From S015-6 sp964384945 (GTDB taxonomy: Bacteria > Desulfobacterota > DSWW01), in the NCBI GenBank assembly GCA_964384945.1, contig CAYLMK010000018.1, positions 42,231-106,230 on the forward strand: 64,000 bases of DNA, given 5' to 3'. The notes below the pieces were generated by a model. That model was given only the letters and a program-made list of their open reading frames with translations, was not told the DNA's origin and searched no databases. Positions 51,375-60,495 of the stretch are shown here, one piece after another. The translations under genes and the position numbers were made by a program. Position 1 is the stretch's first letter. Each line of letters begins with the position of its first letter.

Positions 51375-52372
51375 GAGAGACGCAGGCGCAGGCGGCGATC
51401 GATCGCATCCGGGAGGCCATCGAGACGAAAAGGCGGTTTGTCCTGACCACGCACGTCAATGCCGACGGGGACGGGATCGGGTCTGAACTCGCCCTGTACC
51501 ATCATCTGAGGGATCTCGGGAAGGACGTGCACATCTTGAACCCCTCGCCCCTGCCCGACCTCTACCGGTTTCTGGATCCCGGGGGATCCCGGATTCAGGA
51601 GTACGGTGAACGCCATGCACGCACCCTCGGGGAGGCGGAGGTCCTCTTCCTGCTCGATCTGTCGAGCGTCGATCGACTTGGCCCTCTTCGCAGTGCACTG
51701 GCGAAGCAGGAACCCCTGCGGATCTGCATCGACCATCATCCTGGGCCCGGGCAATCGTGTGACCTTGCCTGGATCGACGAACGGGCGGCGTCCGTGGGAG
51801 AGCTCGTCTTTTTTCTTCTCAAGCGGTTCGGCCGCGGGATCTCCCGGGAGATCGCCGAGGCCCTCTACGTAGCGATCCTCACGGACACGGGCGGCTTCCG
51901 ATACTCCAACGTCACGGCCCAGACGCACCGCGTGGCGGCCGAGCTGCTCGAAACAGGGTTCGACCATCACGATATCTATCGGCGTGTTTACGAGAGCACC
52001 TCCTGGGGGCAGTATCTCTTGTTCGCAAGGGCGGTCGGCGATCTCGAACGGGCCTGCGACGGCAGGGTGGCCTGGGTCAGCGTCACCCGGAAGATGTTCG
52101 AAGAAACGGGGACCGAGGAGAAGGACACGGAAGGCCTTGCGGAGTTTCCCAGAGGGATCGCCGGCGTGCAGATCGGGATCCTTTTCATCGAGCGGGGCCC
52201 GGATTGCATACGGGTGAGGTTCCGGTCGAGAAGGGAGACGCCGGTGGACGGGCTGGCCCGGGAGCTTGGCGGCGGCGGACACAAGAATGCATCCGCTGCG
52301 GTGCTCGAGGGAACCGCGCTCCGGAAGGCCGTCGACAGGGTGGTCGCCCTTGCCGGCAAGTACGTTCGTTAG
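51371..52372 (+). CDS. DHH/DHHA1-family phosphoesterase (NrnA-like)
   Basis: 333 residues: VNADGDGIGSELAL (about 30-43, motif I), LFLLDLSSVDRLG (motif II), CIDHHPGPG with the DHH core (about 119-127), LYVAILTDTGGFRYSN, and the DHHA1 end GGGGHKNASAA. These are bifunctional oligoribonuclease/pAp-phosphatase enzymes that finish RNA decay and clear 3'-phosphoadenosine 5'-phosphate from sulfate metabolism, fitting a sulfur-active anaerobe. ATG 51371 overlaps the Fur-family stop by 4 nt. Confidence 0.9.
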   Translation: MRETQAQAAIDRIREAIETKRRFVLTTHVNADGDGIGSELALYHHLRDLGKDVHILNPSPLPDLYRFLDPGGSRIQEYGERHARTLGEAEVLFLLDLSSVDRLGPLRSALAKQEPLRICIDHHPGPGQSCDLAWIDERAASVGELVFFLLKRFGRGISREIAEALYVAILTDTGGFRYSNVTAQTHRVAAELLETGFDHHDIYRRVYESTSWGQYLLFARAVGDLERACDGRVAWVSVTRKMFEETGTEEKDTEGLAEFPRGIAGVQIGILFIERGPDCIRVRFRSRRETPVDGLARELGGGGHKNASAAVLEGTALRKAVDRVVALAGKYVR

Positions 52373-52466
52373 GGGTCGGGGATCCAAGGTCGGGGGTCAA
52401 GGGATCCGATATCCGGTCCCGCCCCCACCCACTTGCGAGAATCGTCCGGAAAAGGAAATCTCGACG

Positions 52467-52880
52467 ATGCCTTCGGAAAGGAACGAATTGGAGGAAGGGA
52501 GCGAGCTTTGCCTCGACTTCCGGAAGATCCACAAGGTCGCTGCCTGCGGGGAGGGCGTGCTGCCGGTGGCCGTCCAGGACGCGGACACGCGGGAGGTCCT
52601 CATTCTCGCCTATGCAAACCGGGAGGCCCTGGCGTACACGCTGGAGCACGGCGTGGCCGCCTTCTGGAGCACCTCCCGAAACGAACTCTGGGTCAAGGGG
52701 GCCACCTCCGGGGACTTGCTCGACCTGGTGGAGATCCGGGTGAACTGTGAGCAGAACTCGCTTCTGTACCTCGTGCGCCCACGCGGAAAAGGGGCCTGCC
52801 ACACCCGGGATCGGGAGGGTGCTCCCCGCCGGACCTGTTACTACCGCAGGCTGAAGGCCGGAAGGCTCGAGCACCTGTGA
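52467..52880 (+). CDS. hisI: Phosphoribosyl-AMP cyclohydrolase (histidine biosynthesis)
   Basis: 137 residues: LPVAVQDADTREVLILAYAN, FWSTSRNELWVKGATSG, and CEQNSLLYLVRPRGKGACHT with the Cys that bind zinc. It opens the adenine ring of PR-AMP, the third step of histidine synthesis. It lacks a fused HisE domain, as in many bacteria. The start is placed at ATG 52467, with a normal HisI length. It follows NrnA after 94 nt and no other his gene is near. Confidence 0.93.
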   Translation: MPSERNELEEGSELCLDFRKIHKVAACGEGVLPVAVQDADTREVLILAYANREALAYTLEHGVAAFWSTSRNELWVKGATSGDLLDLVEIRVNCEQNSLLYLVRPRGKGACHTRDREGAPRRTCYYRRLKAGRLEHL

Positions 52881-52903
52881 GGCGGGTACGGAGGCGAGGA
52901 GAT

Positions 52904-53065
52904 CACTCCCTCCTGCGATTCAGCGACAAGATCTTTCTCACATTCAGCAGAAGGCCCTTCTCGTCGATCGGCTTGTCCAGGTAGCCATCAGGTACCGGAG
53001 ATGAAGGACCGGGTATCCTCGTCATCATCGACCACCAGGATCCTGTACGGAGAAAGATCTCGCAC
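52904..53065 (-). pseudogene. Response-regulator gene with an internal deletion
   Basis: Two ends of one receiver domain are present and the middle is gone. After AAGGAG, GTG 53065 starts VRDLSPYRILVVDDDEDTRS, which then hits a stop. A few bases later, in another frame, DGYLDKPIDEKGLLLNVRKI and LSLNRRE run to a stop at 52904-52906. The first part holds the acidic pocket (DDD) and the second the KP Lys-Pro and last helix; the phosphoacceptor Asp and about 75 residues between are deleted, with a frameshift. It is dead. Confidence 0.75.
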
Positions 53066-53235
53066 AAACAGCTCCTTCGGCGCTATGAGCCGGCGCTCAG
53101 TACAGCAGAAAACTTCGAATTCTCGGAAGGGGAGGGTCTCCACCCAAACTTGACTTGGAGCGCTGTTTGCGCCATACACATAGGCTTCATGGACATCAGA
53201 AACCCATGGCAGCAGAGGACCAAGGAGGAACCCCC

Positions 53236-53898
53236 ATGCGTCTGATTCTGTTGGGCGGCCCCGGCGCGGGCAAAGGCACGCAGGCCAACAACATCAAGGA
53301 CAGGTACAAGATCCCGCAGATATCCACGGGCGACATGCTCCGGGCCGCCGTCAAGGCGGGCACCAAGCTCGGCAAGGAGGCCAAGGGGTACATGGACGCG
53401 GGCAAGCTCGTTCCGGACGACGTGATCATCGGGCTCGTCAAGGAGCGGATCAAGGAGCCGGACTGCAAGAAAGGCTTTCTCTTCGACGGCTTCCCCAGGA
53501 CGATCCCCCAGGCCGATGCCATGAAGGAGGCGGGTGTCCAGATTGACGCGGTGGTCGACATCGACGTGCCGGACGAGGAAATCATCAAGCGGATGAGCGG
53601 CCGGCGCGTGCACCTCGCGAGCGGCAGGACCTACCACGTGATCTTCAACCCCCCCAAAGTCCAGGGAAAAGACGACGTGACCGGCGAGCCCCTGATTCAG
53701 CGCGACGACGACAAGGAAGAGACGGTCCGCAAGCGGCTCGAAGTCTACCACGACCAGACCGAACCTCTGATCGACTACTACAAGAAATGGGCGGCCAGGG
53801 GCGAGCCGGGGGCGCCCAAGTACGTGCGGATCCTTGGGGTCGGCAAGGTGGACGAGATCCGGGACAAGATCTTCGCAGCGCTCGACGCCATGAAGTAG
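53236..53898 (+). CDS. adk: Adenylate kinase
   Basis: 220 residues: P-loop LLGGPGAGKGTQ (about 5-16), ISTGDMLRAAVKAGT for the AMP site, FDGFPRTIPQAD, and a full-length LID region RVHLASGRTYHVIFNPPKVQ that lacks the Cys set of zinc-type LIDs. It interconverts ATP, ADP and AMP. ATG 53236 follows AAGGAGG; the frame is open upstream over the pseudogene region without coding character. Monocistronic. Confidence 0.95.
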   Translation: MRLILLGGPGAGKGTQANNIKDRYKIPQISTGDMLRAAVKAGTKLGKEAKGYMDAGKLVPDDVIIGLVKERIKEPDCKKGFLFDGFPRTIPQADAMKEAGVQIDAVVDIDVPDEEIIKRMSGRRVHLASGRTYHVIFNPPKVQGKDDVTGEPLIQRDDDKEETVRKRLEVYHDQTEPLIDYYKKWAARGEPGAPKYVRILGVGKVDEIRDKIFAALDAMK

Positions 53899-53974
53899 TT
53901 CCCTGCGTCGACAACTGCGCCGACCCTTCATGGCGGTCCCCCATGCCCGTCCTGTTTCGAGAAGTTGATCCGGA

Positions 53975-54213
53975 CTACAAGGACTTGGCGGCCAGCCGCG
54001 CGGCGAACTCGATGAAAGGGAGGACGTCGATGCCGTGGGCAGCAAACCGAACCGGAGAGACTCCTCGAAATTGAATTGAGTTCCCAACTCTTCCGGCACG
54101 AAAGGGTGCATGAATCGTTGCAGCGCTCGCCCGGCAAGGAGGTTCACCCCTCGCACTGCCCAGGCCCACACAATCGGCAGAAATCAACACGTCCTTGGTC
54201 GCTGCCATGCGGA
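53975..54213 (-). pseudogene. Decayed gene remnant, family unknown
   Basis: Three minus-strand frames in succession look like pieces of one protein end: DVLISAD, then WAWAVRGVNLLAGRALQRFM and HPFVPEELGTQFNFEESLRF, then HGIDVLPFIEFAARLAAKSL before a stop at 53975. The codon-like composition and the handover between frames suggest frameshifts in a former gene. I do not recognise the family. The rest of 53899-54311 holds nothing else. Confidence 0.35.
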
Positions 54214-54311
54214 GGCGGGCGCAACCGGGGTTTCCACGGGAACGCGTCTCCTCGCAGCAAATGGACGGACGCGAAGCCGGTTCCTGATGCCGGGGATACA
54301 CGAGCCCATCC

Positions 54312-55235
54312 TCAGGAATCCGGTCGCGGGTCTGGACGGCGGTCCCCCTGCCAAACCCGAGCGGCAGGCCGCGCCTTGCCCTGGCGATCCGCCTGGCCGC
54401 CGCCCGTGGATTTGTTCCGGGTCCGGTACTCGTTCGGCGAAACGCCGTAACGTTGCTTGAACAGCCGGTAGAAATGGCTCAGCGAGTCAAACCCGCAATC
54501 CATCGAAATATCCAGAATGGTGTGTTCGGTCATGGCCAACCGTTTGGCCGCGTACTCCATTCGGAAGCGGTTGACGATCCGTGAGGGCGTCGCATGGAGC
54601 CATTGCCTGCATGCCCGAGACACGTGGGCCTCGGATCTGCCGCACAGCTCTTTGAAGGCCTTCACGCCCCCCGTCAAGACCTCCGGGCGCTGGAGCGAGG
54701 CGTAGGCTCGCCGCAACCAGTCCGGGCAGGAGGGGTGCACTTCTCGTGAGGCGCGCCTGTCGAGGATGAAGAAAAGATTCAGCAAGAAGCGCTCGAGATG
54801 GAAAAGCGTGCGAGGCGCATCGGACAGGACCTCGGCCTGCGCCGCGGCGAGCCGCACCTGTTCGCTATCGAGCTCGACCGTGAGCGGCAGCAGACCCGTG
54901 CCGCCATAGAAGGACGGGACGCTCGGAAAATACCGCTTTCGGATATGCCTCAAGGTTTTGCTTCGGAAGGCCACGACAAGAAACACAAAATCATCATCTC
55001 CGACGCATTCGAACCCGTGCGCGTCCGTCGGGCGAATCAGGAGGAGGTGGTTGGCCCGGATCGGGACGGTCGCCCCATTGACCCGGTGCTCCGCTTCACC
55101 CTTCTCCACCCAGTGAATCTCCGCAAAATCATGGGCGTGCCGGCGGATCCTACCGCCTCTGGGCACGGTCACCCGTGCGAGGAGGTAGGCGTCGCCGGGC
55201 GAAGGGGCAATTTCGTCGAAACGGAATCTGTCCAT
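54312..55235 (-). CDS. AraC-family transcriptional regulator
   Basis: 307 residues. The N-terminal cupin-like sensor has HAHDFAEIHWVEKGEAEHRV and RPTDAHGFECVG. The C-terminal pair of helix-turn-helix motifs is FKELCGRSEAHVSRACRQWL and ILDISMDCGFDSLSHFYRLF, then KQRYGVSPNEYRTRNK. A basic, disordered tail of about 30 residues follows. No ribosome site precedes ATG 55235; the upstream open frame is not convincing. It is divergent from the molybdopterin oxidoreductase genes and is a likely regulator of them. Confidence 0.9.
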   Translation of the reverse strand: MDRFRFDEIAPSPGDAYLLARVTVPRGGRIRRHAHDFAEIHWVEKGEAEHRVNGATVPIRANHLLLIRPTDAHGFECVGDDDFVFLVVAFRSKTLRHIRKRYFPSVPSFYGGTGLLPLTVELDSEQVRLAAAQAEVLSDAPRTLFHLERFLLNLFFILDRRASREVHPSCPDWLRRAYASLQRPEVLTGGVKAFKELCGRSEAHVSRACRQWLHATPSRIVNRFRMEYAAKRLAMTEHTILDISMDCGFDSLSHFYRLFKQRYGVSPNEYRTRNKSTGGGQADRQGKARPAARVWQGDRRPDPRPDS

Positions 55236-55658
55236 GGCGGGCGGCGGCAACGGAAGCTTTTCGGAAATTGGAAGGTAGCAGGAACGCAAAAAAATCACAA
55301 TCGAAGAGCCGTTTTGAGGAAGACCGGCGCGCCTACGGCGGGTAGGATGGGAGCCGTCGCCGGGCGTTCCTCCGGCCAGAAGCGCGCTCACGGATCCTTT
55401 GCAATGCATCGTTCCGGCGCCTCGCACATGCAAAAACCGGACAAGGGAGCCGACAGGAGGGCCGCGGGAGCAGGTCAGGTCTGTGTGACCGAGCCGGACC
55501 CGGAGCGCGGTGAAAGGGCGCTGAAAGCCGGAGCCGATCTTGTCCGCGATCCGCGTCTTCGGCATCCAGGGCCTGAAGCGAGCAAAGAACCGGAAGAGAT
55601 CCTCTTCCGGTGGTCATTCCAACCCTCGTAGGGCGGGGGCGAGCGAAAGGAGGGGGGC
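55236..55658. other. Divergent regulatory gap (AraC / molybdopterin oxidoreductase)
   Basis: 423 bp without a supportable gene. AAAGGAGG at 55647-55654 serves the oxidoreductase. No clear promoter pair or repeat was found; direct repeats for an AraC protein may be present but none stood out by eye. Confidence 0.35.
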
Positions 55659-58145
55659 ATGTCCCAACAGAATTCCGGCGCAAGGGCGTCCGGCGATGTC
55701 TTCCGGTACACGTCCTGCGGATTTCACTGTTTCGACCAATGTGTCCTCAAGGTCCGCATTCGAGACGGACGGATCGTGTCCGTGGAGCCGGACGACACCA
55801 TCCACCCCGGCGTGGCACGCGAGGGCGAGCACCCCGAGGCCGGGCTTGGCAGCACCTCCATGGTTCAGTACCGGCCTTGCGCCAAAGGGTATGCCATGGT
55901 GCGGGAAATCTATGATCCCAGGCGGGTGATCTATCCAATGAAACGCGTGGGGAAGCGGGGCGAAGGGAAGTTTGCGAGGATTTCCTGGGACGAGGCCCTC
56001 GACACCATCGCCCGGAAGCTGATCGAAGGGAAGGAGAAATACGGCCCGTACTCGATCCTGCACCAGCCCTACAGTTTCATGGGGTGGTCCAGCTTTCCGC
56101 TGGCGCCGTGGTTCGGTGCCGGTATTGCGGGATGGGGGGCTCACTCGACCAATGGATTTCAGGAGCCGCAAAACTGGGTATATGGGAAGGACTTGCTGGA
56201 GGGGATCTTCCGTTTTGGCCATTACGCGTTCACCCAGGACGAGACCAATATCTTCCGGTCAAAGCTGATCGTTCTCTGGGGCTTCAATCCGGTTTCGCTC
56301 ATGAGCAGCAGGGTGGGACACAACCTGCTGCAAGCGAGGGAGCGAGGCATCCCCATCATCTGCGTCGAGCCCCGCTACACGCCGTCCGTGGAAGTGCTGG
56401 CGGATCAATGGATCCCGATCCGGCCCACCACGGACGCGGCCATGATGATCGCCATGGCGAACGTGTGGTTCAAGGAAGACCTATGCGACCGGCAGTTCGT
56501 GGGGAAATGGGTGGAGCGGGAGGGTCTCGAGAAATGGAAGGCGTACGTGCTGGGCATTGCGGACGGGGTCGACAAGACCCCCGAGTGGGCCGAGACCCTG
56601 TGCGGCGTGCCGGCCGAGACCATTGAGGAGTTTGCCAGGCTGTATGCGAAGAGCAAGCCGGTCAATCTGAGCGTCTCCCTCTCCATGGGCCGCCAGTTTT
56701 ACGGGGAGAACGCGACCCGAGCGTCCATGTATTTGCAGGCTTTGACGGGCAATACGTTCGTTCCCGGCGGAACGGCTGCGGTCGAAACCGGGCTCTGGTG
56801 GGGCAGGACGGGCGGGGCTCTACCGATGGTAGACTGGAAGCAGGAGCCTGGGACGTACCGTGCGCCGATTCTTCTGGCCATGTACAAATGGCCGAGGGCC
56901 GTGGATTTGAGAGAGAAGCTGGATGCGGGCGAGATGAGCCCGGAGGAGTACAACAACCTGATCGGAAACCGGGCGGACAACCCGGCTCCGAACATTCAAG
57001 TGGTGATTCTGGAATCGAACAACCATGTGAACAACCTGCCCGGCATCAACCAGACCCTTCGGGCGATGAAGAAGGTGGCCTTCACCCTGGTGTTCTCCCA
57101 GTTCGCCGACTCTCCCTCGGCGCGTTACGCGGACATCCTCCTGCCTCAGATTTACAGCGCTTTCGAGGGGCGAAACGGAGGGTGCGGTCTGCTCTGGCCC
57201 CTGTTCACGACCACCATCAACCTCGGGAGCCATTTCGTCTATCGGCAGAAATGCATCGACCCGCCCGGCGAGGTGAAACCGAACGACTGGGTCTGGACCC
57301 AGATTGCCAAGCGCCTGGGTATCGCGGAAAAGTACAACCCCCGCATGGCGCACGTCCCGGACGAGAAGTGGGACGAGGCGATCGCGGAGATCTACCGGGA
57401 GACTTATGAAACATGGGCCAAGTGGGACGACATTGCCCCCCTGAACCCGCCGACCTGGGAGGAATTTCAGAAGAAGCCGGTCTTTCGGTTTCCGATGCAA
57501 GGGGAGCCCTACCATCCCCTCAAGCACGAAGTCGAGGCAGGGGCGAACCCCTTTTCAGGGACGGAGTCCGGCAAGATCGAGTTTTATTCAAAGGTGCTGG
57601 CACGGGGACCGGAGTATTTGAGAAGAAGCGAGATTCCCCCCGGCAGCGGCAAATGTTACGGCGCGGGGAAGCTTCCCCCTATGGCCCAGATGACCCTGGG
57701 AGGCAGGGGCACGTTTCACAGCCGTGAGGCCGAGCGATATCCGTTGCTGATGTCGTCCCCTCACTCCTATTACCGGGTCCACTCGTGGCTCGACAACAGC
57801 CCTTTTCTCAGGGGCGACTGCTACAGGCACGCAGTGTGGATGAATGTCGCGGATGCCAAGGCCCGGGGAGTAAAGGACAATGACCTGGTTCGGGTTCATA
57901 GCGACATCGGCGAGACGGTCCTCCGCGCCTATGTCACGTCGCGGATCGTCCCGGGCACGGTGGCCATCCATCACGGCGGGTGGTACCTGCCCGCAGAAGA
58001 TTCCTCTCCGTTGATGCCGGACGGAGTCGACCAGAGAGGCGCCCCGAACCTGTTCACCCATGAAGAGGACGTGCCCAACACCGTGGTGGGAACGTTCCCC
58101 TGCAAGGGGCTTGTCCAGATCGAGAAAGTGAGGGAGAACAAATGA
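55659..58145 (+). CDS. Molybdopterin oxidoreductase catalytic subunit (DMSO-reductase family)
   Basis: 828 residues. The N-terminal Fe-S site is CGFHCFDQC with a fourth Cys in YRPCAKG (about 74). Pyranopterin-binding segments follow: LIVLWGFNPVSLMSSRVGHN, ICVEPRYTPSVEVLADQWIP and IRPTTDAAMMIAMAN, with the C-terminal cap motifs LLMSSPHSYYRVHSWLDN and VWMNVADAKARGVKDNDLVR. No twin-arginine signal is present, so it appears cytoplasmic. The 4Fe-4S partner gene overlaps its stop by 4 nt. The family covers many reactions (DMSO, tetrathionate or polysulfide reduction, hydroxylation, hydration, transhydroxylation); the substrate cannot be read here. Confidence 0.9.
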   Translation: MSQQNSGARASGDVFRYTSCGFHCFDQCVLKVRIRDGRIVSVEPDDTIHPGVAREGEHPEAGLGSTSMVQYRPCAKGYAMVREIYDPRRVIYPMKRVGKRGEGKFARISWDEALDTIARKLIEGKEKYGPYSILHQPYSFMGWSSFPLAPWFGAGIAGWGAHSTNGFQEPQNWVYGKDLLEGIFRFGHYAFTQDETNIFRSKLIVLWGFNPVSLMSSRVGHNLLQARERGIPIICVEPRYTPSVEVLADQWIPIRPTTDAAMMIAMANVWFKEDLCDRQFVGKWVEREGLEKWKAYVLGIADGVDKTPEWAETLCGVPAETIEEFARLYAKSKPVNLSVSLSMGRQFYGENATRASMYLQALTGNTFVPGGTAAVETGLWWGRTGGALPMVDWKQEPGTYRAPILLAMYKWPRAVDLREKLDAGEMSPEEYNNLIGNRADNPAPNIQVVILESNNHVNNLPGINQTLRAMKKVAFTLVFSQFADSPSARYADILLPQIYSAFEGRNGGCGLLWPLFTTTINLGSHFVYRQKCIDPPGEVKPNDWVWTQIAKRLGIAEKYNPRMAHVPDEKWDEAIAEIYRETYETWAKWDDIAPLNPPTWEEFQKKPVFRFPMQGEPYHPLKHEVEAGANPFSGTESGKIEFYSKVLARGPEYLRRSEIPPGSGKCYGAGKLPPMAQMTLGGRGTFHSREAERYPLLMSSPHSYYRVHSWLDNSPFLRGDCYRHAVWMNVADAKARGVKDNDLVRVHSDIGETVLRAYVTSRIVPGTVAIHHGGWYLPAEDSSPLMPDGVDQRGAPNLFTHEEDVPNTVVGTFPCKGLVQIEKVRENK

Positions 58146-58885
58146 CCCAGTACGGTTTTTTCTTCGACCAGAGCCGTTGCACCGGTTGCCAGACCTGTTC
58201 GGTGGCCTGCAAGAGCTACCACGAGCTTCCGGCCGGCCCGCTCAAGTATCTCCGAATCTACCAGTACGAGAAGGGTGCTTTTCCGGCTGTCCGGCTTCAC
58301 ATGCAGTGGGTGCCCTGCTATCACTGCGAGTCACCCGCCTGCGTGGACGCCTGTCCCACGCAAGCGATTTACAAGGAGGACCGCTTCGGCGCCGTGCTCA
58401 TCGACAGCGAGAAGTGCGACGGCTGCCGCCTGTGCTATGACGCCTGTCCTTACGGCGCCCCGGTTTTCGAGAGCGACGACCCCGGAGCCAAGGCAAGGAA
58501 GTGCACCCTGTGCGTGGACCGGCTCGAACGAGGCGAGAAGCCCGTATGCGTTCTGGCGTGCCCGCTGCGCGCTCTGGACTTCGGGCCCTTGTCCGAGCTC
58601 AGGAAGACGTATGGACGGCTCCGGGATTTGGAGGATCTTCCGGACAGCCGGGCTACAAACCCCTGTGTCGTCTTCAGGGCCCGTCATGAAAAGCGCCGGC
58701 TCGTGCCTTACGACGAAAAGAAGGCCTTGCGCTTGTTCATGAGACGAGACCCGCTGCCGCCCATCTTCACTTCCCCGGCGGACGTCGAGGAGATTCCGGA
58801 GAATCTCGTGGGCCGGAGCCGACCGGTCATCAAACACGCATCGGCCGAGGATCTCCTGCGCTGCACGAGAAACGACGAGGGGTAG
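58142..58885 (+). CDS. 4Fe-4S ferredoxin-type electron-transfer subunit (DmsB-like)
   Basis: 247 residues with four cluster motifs: CTGCQTCSVACK (13-24), CYHCESPACVDACP (about 60-73), CDGCRLCYDACP (about 92-105) and CTLCVDRLERGEKPVCVLAC. This is the beta subunit of DMSO-reductase-family enzymes. It has a C-terminal extension of about 70 residues after the last cluster. No NrfD/DmsC membrane subunit follows, so the pair is probably soluble or uses another partner. Confidence 0.92.
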   Translation: MTQYGFFFDQSRCTGCQTCSVACKSYHELPAGPLKYLRIYQYEKGAFPAVRLHMQWVPCYHCESPACVDACPTQAIYKEDRFGAVLIDSEKCDGCRLCYDACPYGAPVFESDDPGAKARKCTLCVDRLERGEKPVCVLACPLRALDFGPLSELRKTYGRLRDLEDLPDSRATNPCVVFRARHEKRRLVPYDEKKALRLFMRRDPLPPIFTSPADVEEIPENLVGRSRPVIKHASAEDLLRCTRNDEG

Positions 58886-58969
58886 CCCCCGCCGCCCTCA
58901 AGTCTCTCCCGGGAACCGGGCCGGGCCCCGGCCATTCTTCCTGGCATGTCCCAAGGCGCGGAAATCCGG

Positions 58970-60313
58970 TCAGTCGGGGTTGGGCTCGAATCCCCAGACG
59001 CCTCCGGAAAACCCCGGCACGTACACCCGCCCCTCCTCGGACATGGACGTGCCCACCGAAGCGAACTCGGTCGCGCTCACGCTTTCCTCGTCGAGGGTCT
59101 GGCCCGTGGCAAGGTCCAGGACGAGAAGCCGGATCCCGAGGCGGCCGCCGGCCCTGGCCGCCACCACATAGGCGCGGTCCGTCCCTCTCTGGACCGCGAT
59201 CCCCCTGGATTCCAGGTCGGGTCTTTCCCAGAGAATCTCCGCTCGGTCCCCTGCGTCCCGGAGCGCGACCAGCGGCGCGCCGATTCCCCCGGTGGGAAGG
59301 ATCACGCCGCTTCGGGAAGTGCACGCGCTTCCCAGGGGAGTGTACCCGAGGTCGAAGCTCCACAGCGTGCCGCCGTCCTCTGCTGACAGAGCCAGCATGT
59401 GGTTCGCGCTGTCGTTGACGTAGAGCCGCAGGCCGTCGCCCGAGATGTCCGGGCTGGAGGCGCTGCCGCCCGCAAGGGCCTGGTTCTCCCAAAGGGGTTC
59501 GATCCGGGGCGGATCGCCCGGAACGTATCGCATGGCCACAAGGGACGTCCGACCCTCGCCCGGTCGGGAAAGGGTGAAGTAGAACACGCCGCTCTCCAGG
59601 TCGATCGAGGGCGTGTTGGCGCAAGGGCAGTTTCCTTCGGAGGAGCCGCTGCCGCAATCGAGATAGTCGAGAAACCCGGGTTCGTAAGAAAGGTCCGGCA
59701 GGAGCACATAGGGCTCCGTGACCGGCTCTCCCGTATCCCGCCTGAGCGCGTAAATGCGCCCGATGTGGGTGATGAAGAACAGATGGCCGTCGGGCGTGAA
59801 CTGGGCGCTCAGGGGGAACCCGACGATCGGCGTCTGCCACCGGTGGCGGCCGTCGGAGGCGAAGGAATGCATGGCCCGGTTGTCTCCCAGGTACACGTTG
59901 CCGTCCCGGTCGATCGTGGGCGAGGAGGCGATCGCGGCGTCGTTGACGCGGTCGCTGCACCAGAGGATGTCGCCCGTTGCGCCGTCGAGGGCGAAGAAGT
60001 GGCAGGGATCGCCCCGAAGATCAAGGCCGACGCCCACGTACACGTTGCCCTCCGGCCCCACGGTCGCCGCGGCCGCGATGAACTTCCCTTGCAAGGCGTG
60101 AAAGGTCGGGGACACGCCGGCAGGCCCGGAGGTGTCGCTCGAATCCGAGTTCCGGTTGTCGTGATGGATCACGGGCCAGCCCCGATCCGGGTAGGCGCAC
60201 GACAAGGAATGACCGGACGATTTGCCGCTCCGGTCAGAGCCGCAGCCCGGGCAAAGGATCTGGACCTGCACGGCGGCAAGGCACGCGGCGATCAAGAGAA
60301 ATCTCTTCTTCAT
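58970..60313 (-). CDS. Secreted PQQ-like beta-propeller protein
   Basis: 447 residues from ATG 60313, which follows GAGGAG. The signal peptide is KKRFLLIAACLAAVQVQILC; a Cys-Gly-Cys just after could be an atypical lipoprotein site. The mature chain has propeller blades of the PQQ/quinoprotein type, with repeats such as ATVGPEGNVYVGVGLD, SPTIDRDGNVYLGDNRAM, and SAEDGGTLWSFDLGYTP. The N-terminal phrase GWPVIHHDNRNSDS is typical of the outer-membrane-assembly or alcohol-dehydrogenase-like propellers. No PQQ ligand set is complete, so it is more likely a scaffold than an enzyme. It is convergent with the oxidoreductase genes. Confidence 0.8.
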   Translation of the reverse strand: MKKRFLLIAACLAAVQVQILCPGCGSDRSGKSSGHSLSCAYPDRGWPVIHHDNRNSDSSDTSGPAGVSPTFHALQGKFIAAAATVGPEGNVYVGVGLDLRGDPCHFFALDGATGDILWCSDRVNDAAIASSPTIDRDGNVYLGDNRAMHSFASDGRHRWQTPIVGFPLSAQFTPDGHLFFITHIGRIYALRRDTGEPVTEPYVLLPDLSYEPGFLDYLDCGSGSSEGNCPCANTPSIDLESGVFYFTLSRPGEGRTSLVAMRYVPGDPPRIEPLWENQALAGGSASSPDISGDGLRLYVNDSANHMLALSAEDGGTLWSFDLGYTPLGSACTSRSGVILPTGGIGAPLVALRDAGDRAEILWERPDLESRGIAVQRGTDRAYVVAARAGGRLGIRLLVLDLATGQTLDEESVSATEFASVGTSMSEEGRVYVPGFSGGVWGFEPNPD

Positions 60314-60401
60314 GCCTTTGAACTCCTCGCGAAGGGAAAATCCCTCTGGGCGAGTGATCATAGCGGATGGGCGCGCCTGGGAACAACCCCGCCCCGTTTT
60401 C

Positions 60402-60430
60402 TTGACAGTCCATGGCCCTGCCGATAGCCT
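60402..60430 (+). promoter_or_regulatory. Candidate promoter of the alcohol dehydrogenase/AOR operon
   Basis: TTGACA (60402-60407), 17 nt, TAGCCT (60425-60430), about 65 nt before the first gene. It shares TTGACAG, the 17-nt spacing and the GATA start of the -10 region with the island elements at 1561-11529, but not TAAATA or ATTC. Confidence 0.4.
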
Positions 60431-60495
60431 GACCTCATCCGAAAGAAGCTTCCGATTCCCATTTCCAGGTGAAATAACCTGCAGGAGGACCGGCT

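Noticed and set aside
53083..54171. Minus-strand open frame across adk
   Set aside because: Antisense to adenylate kinase; only its first about 46 residues (outside adk) look protein-like and are reported as a remnant.
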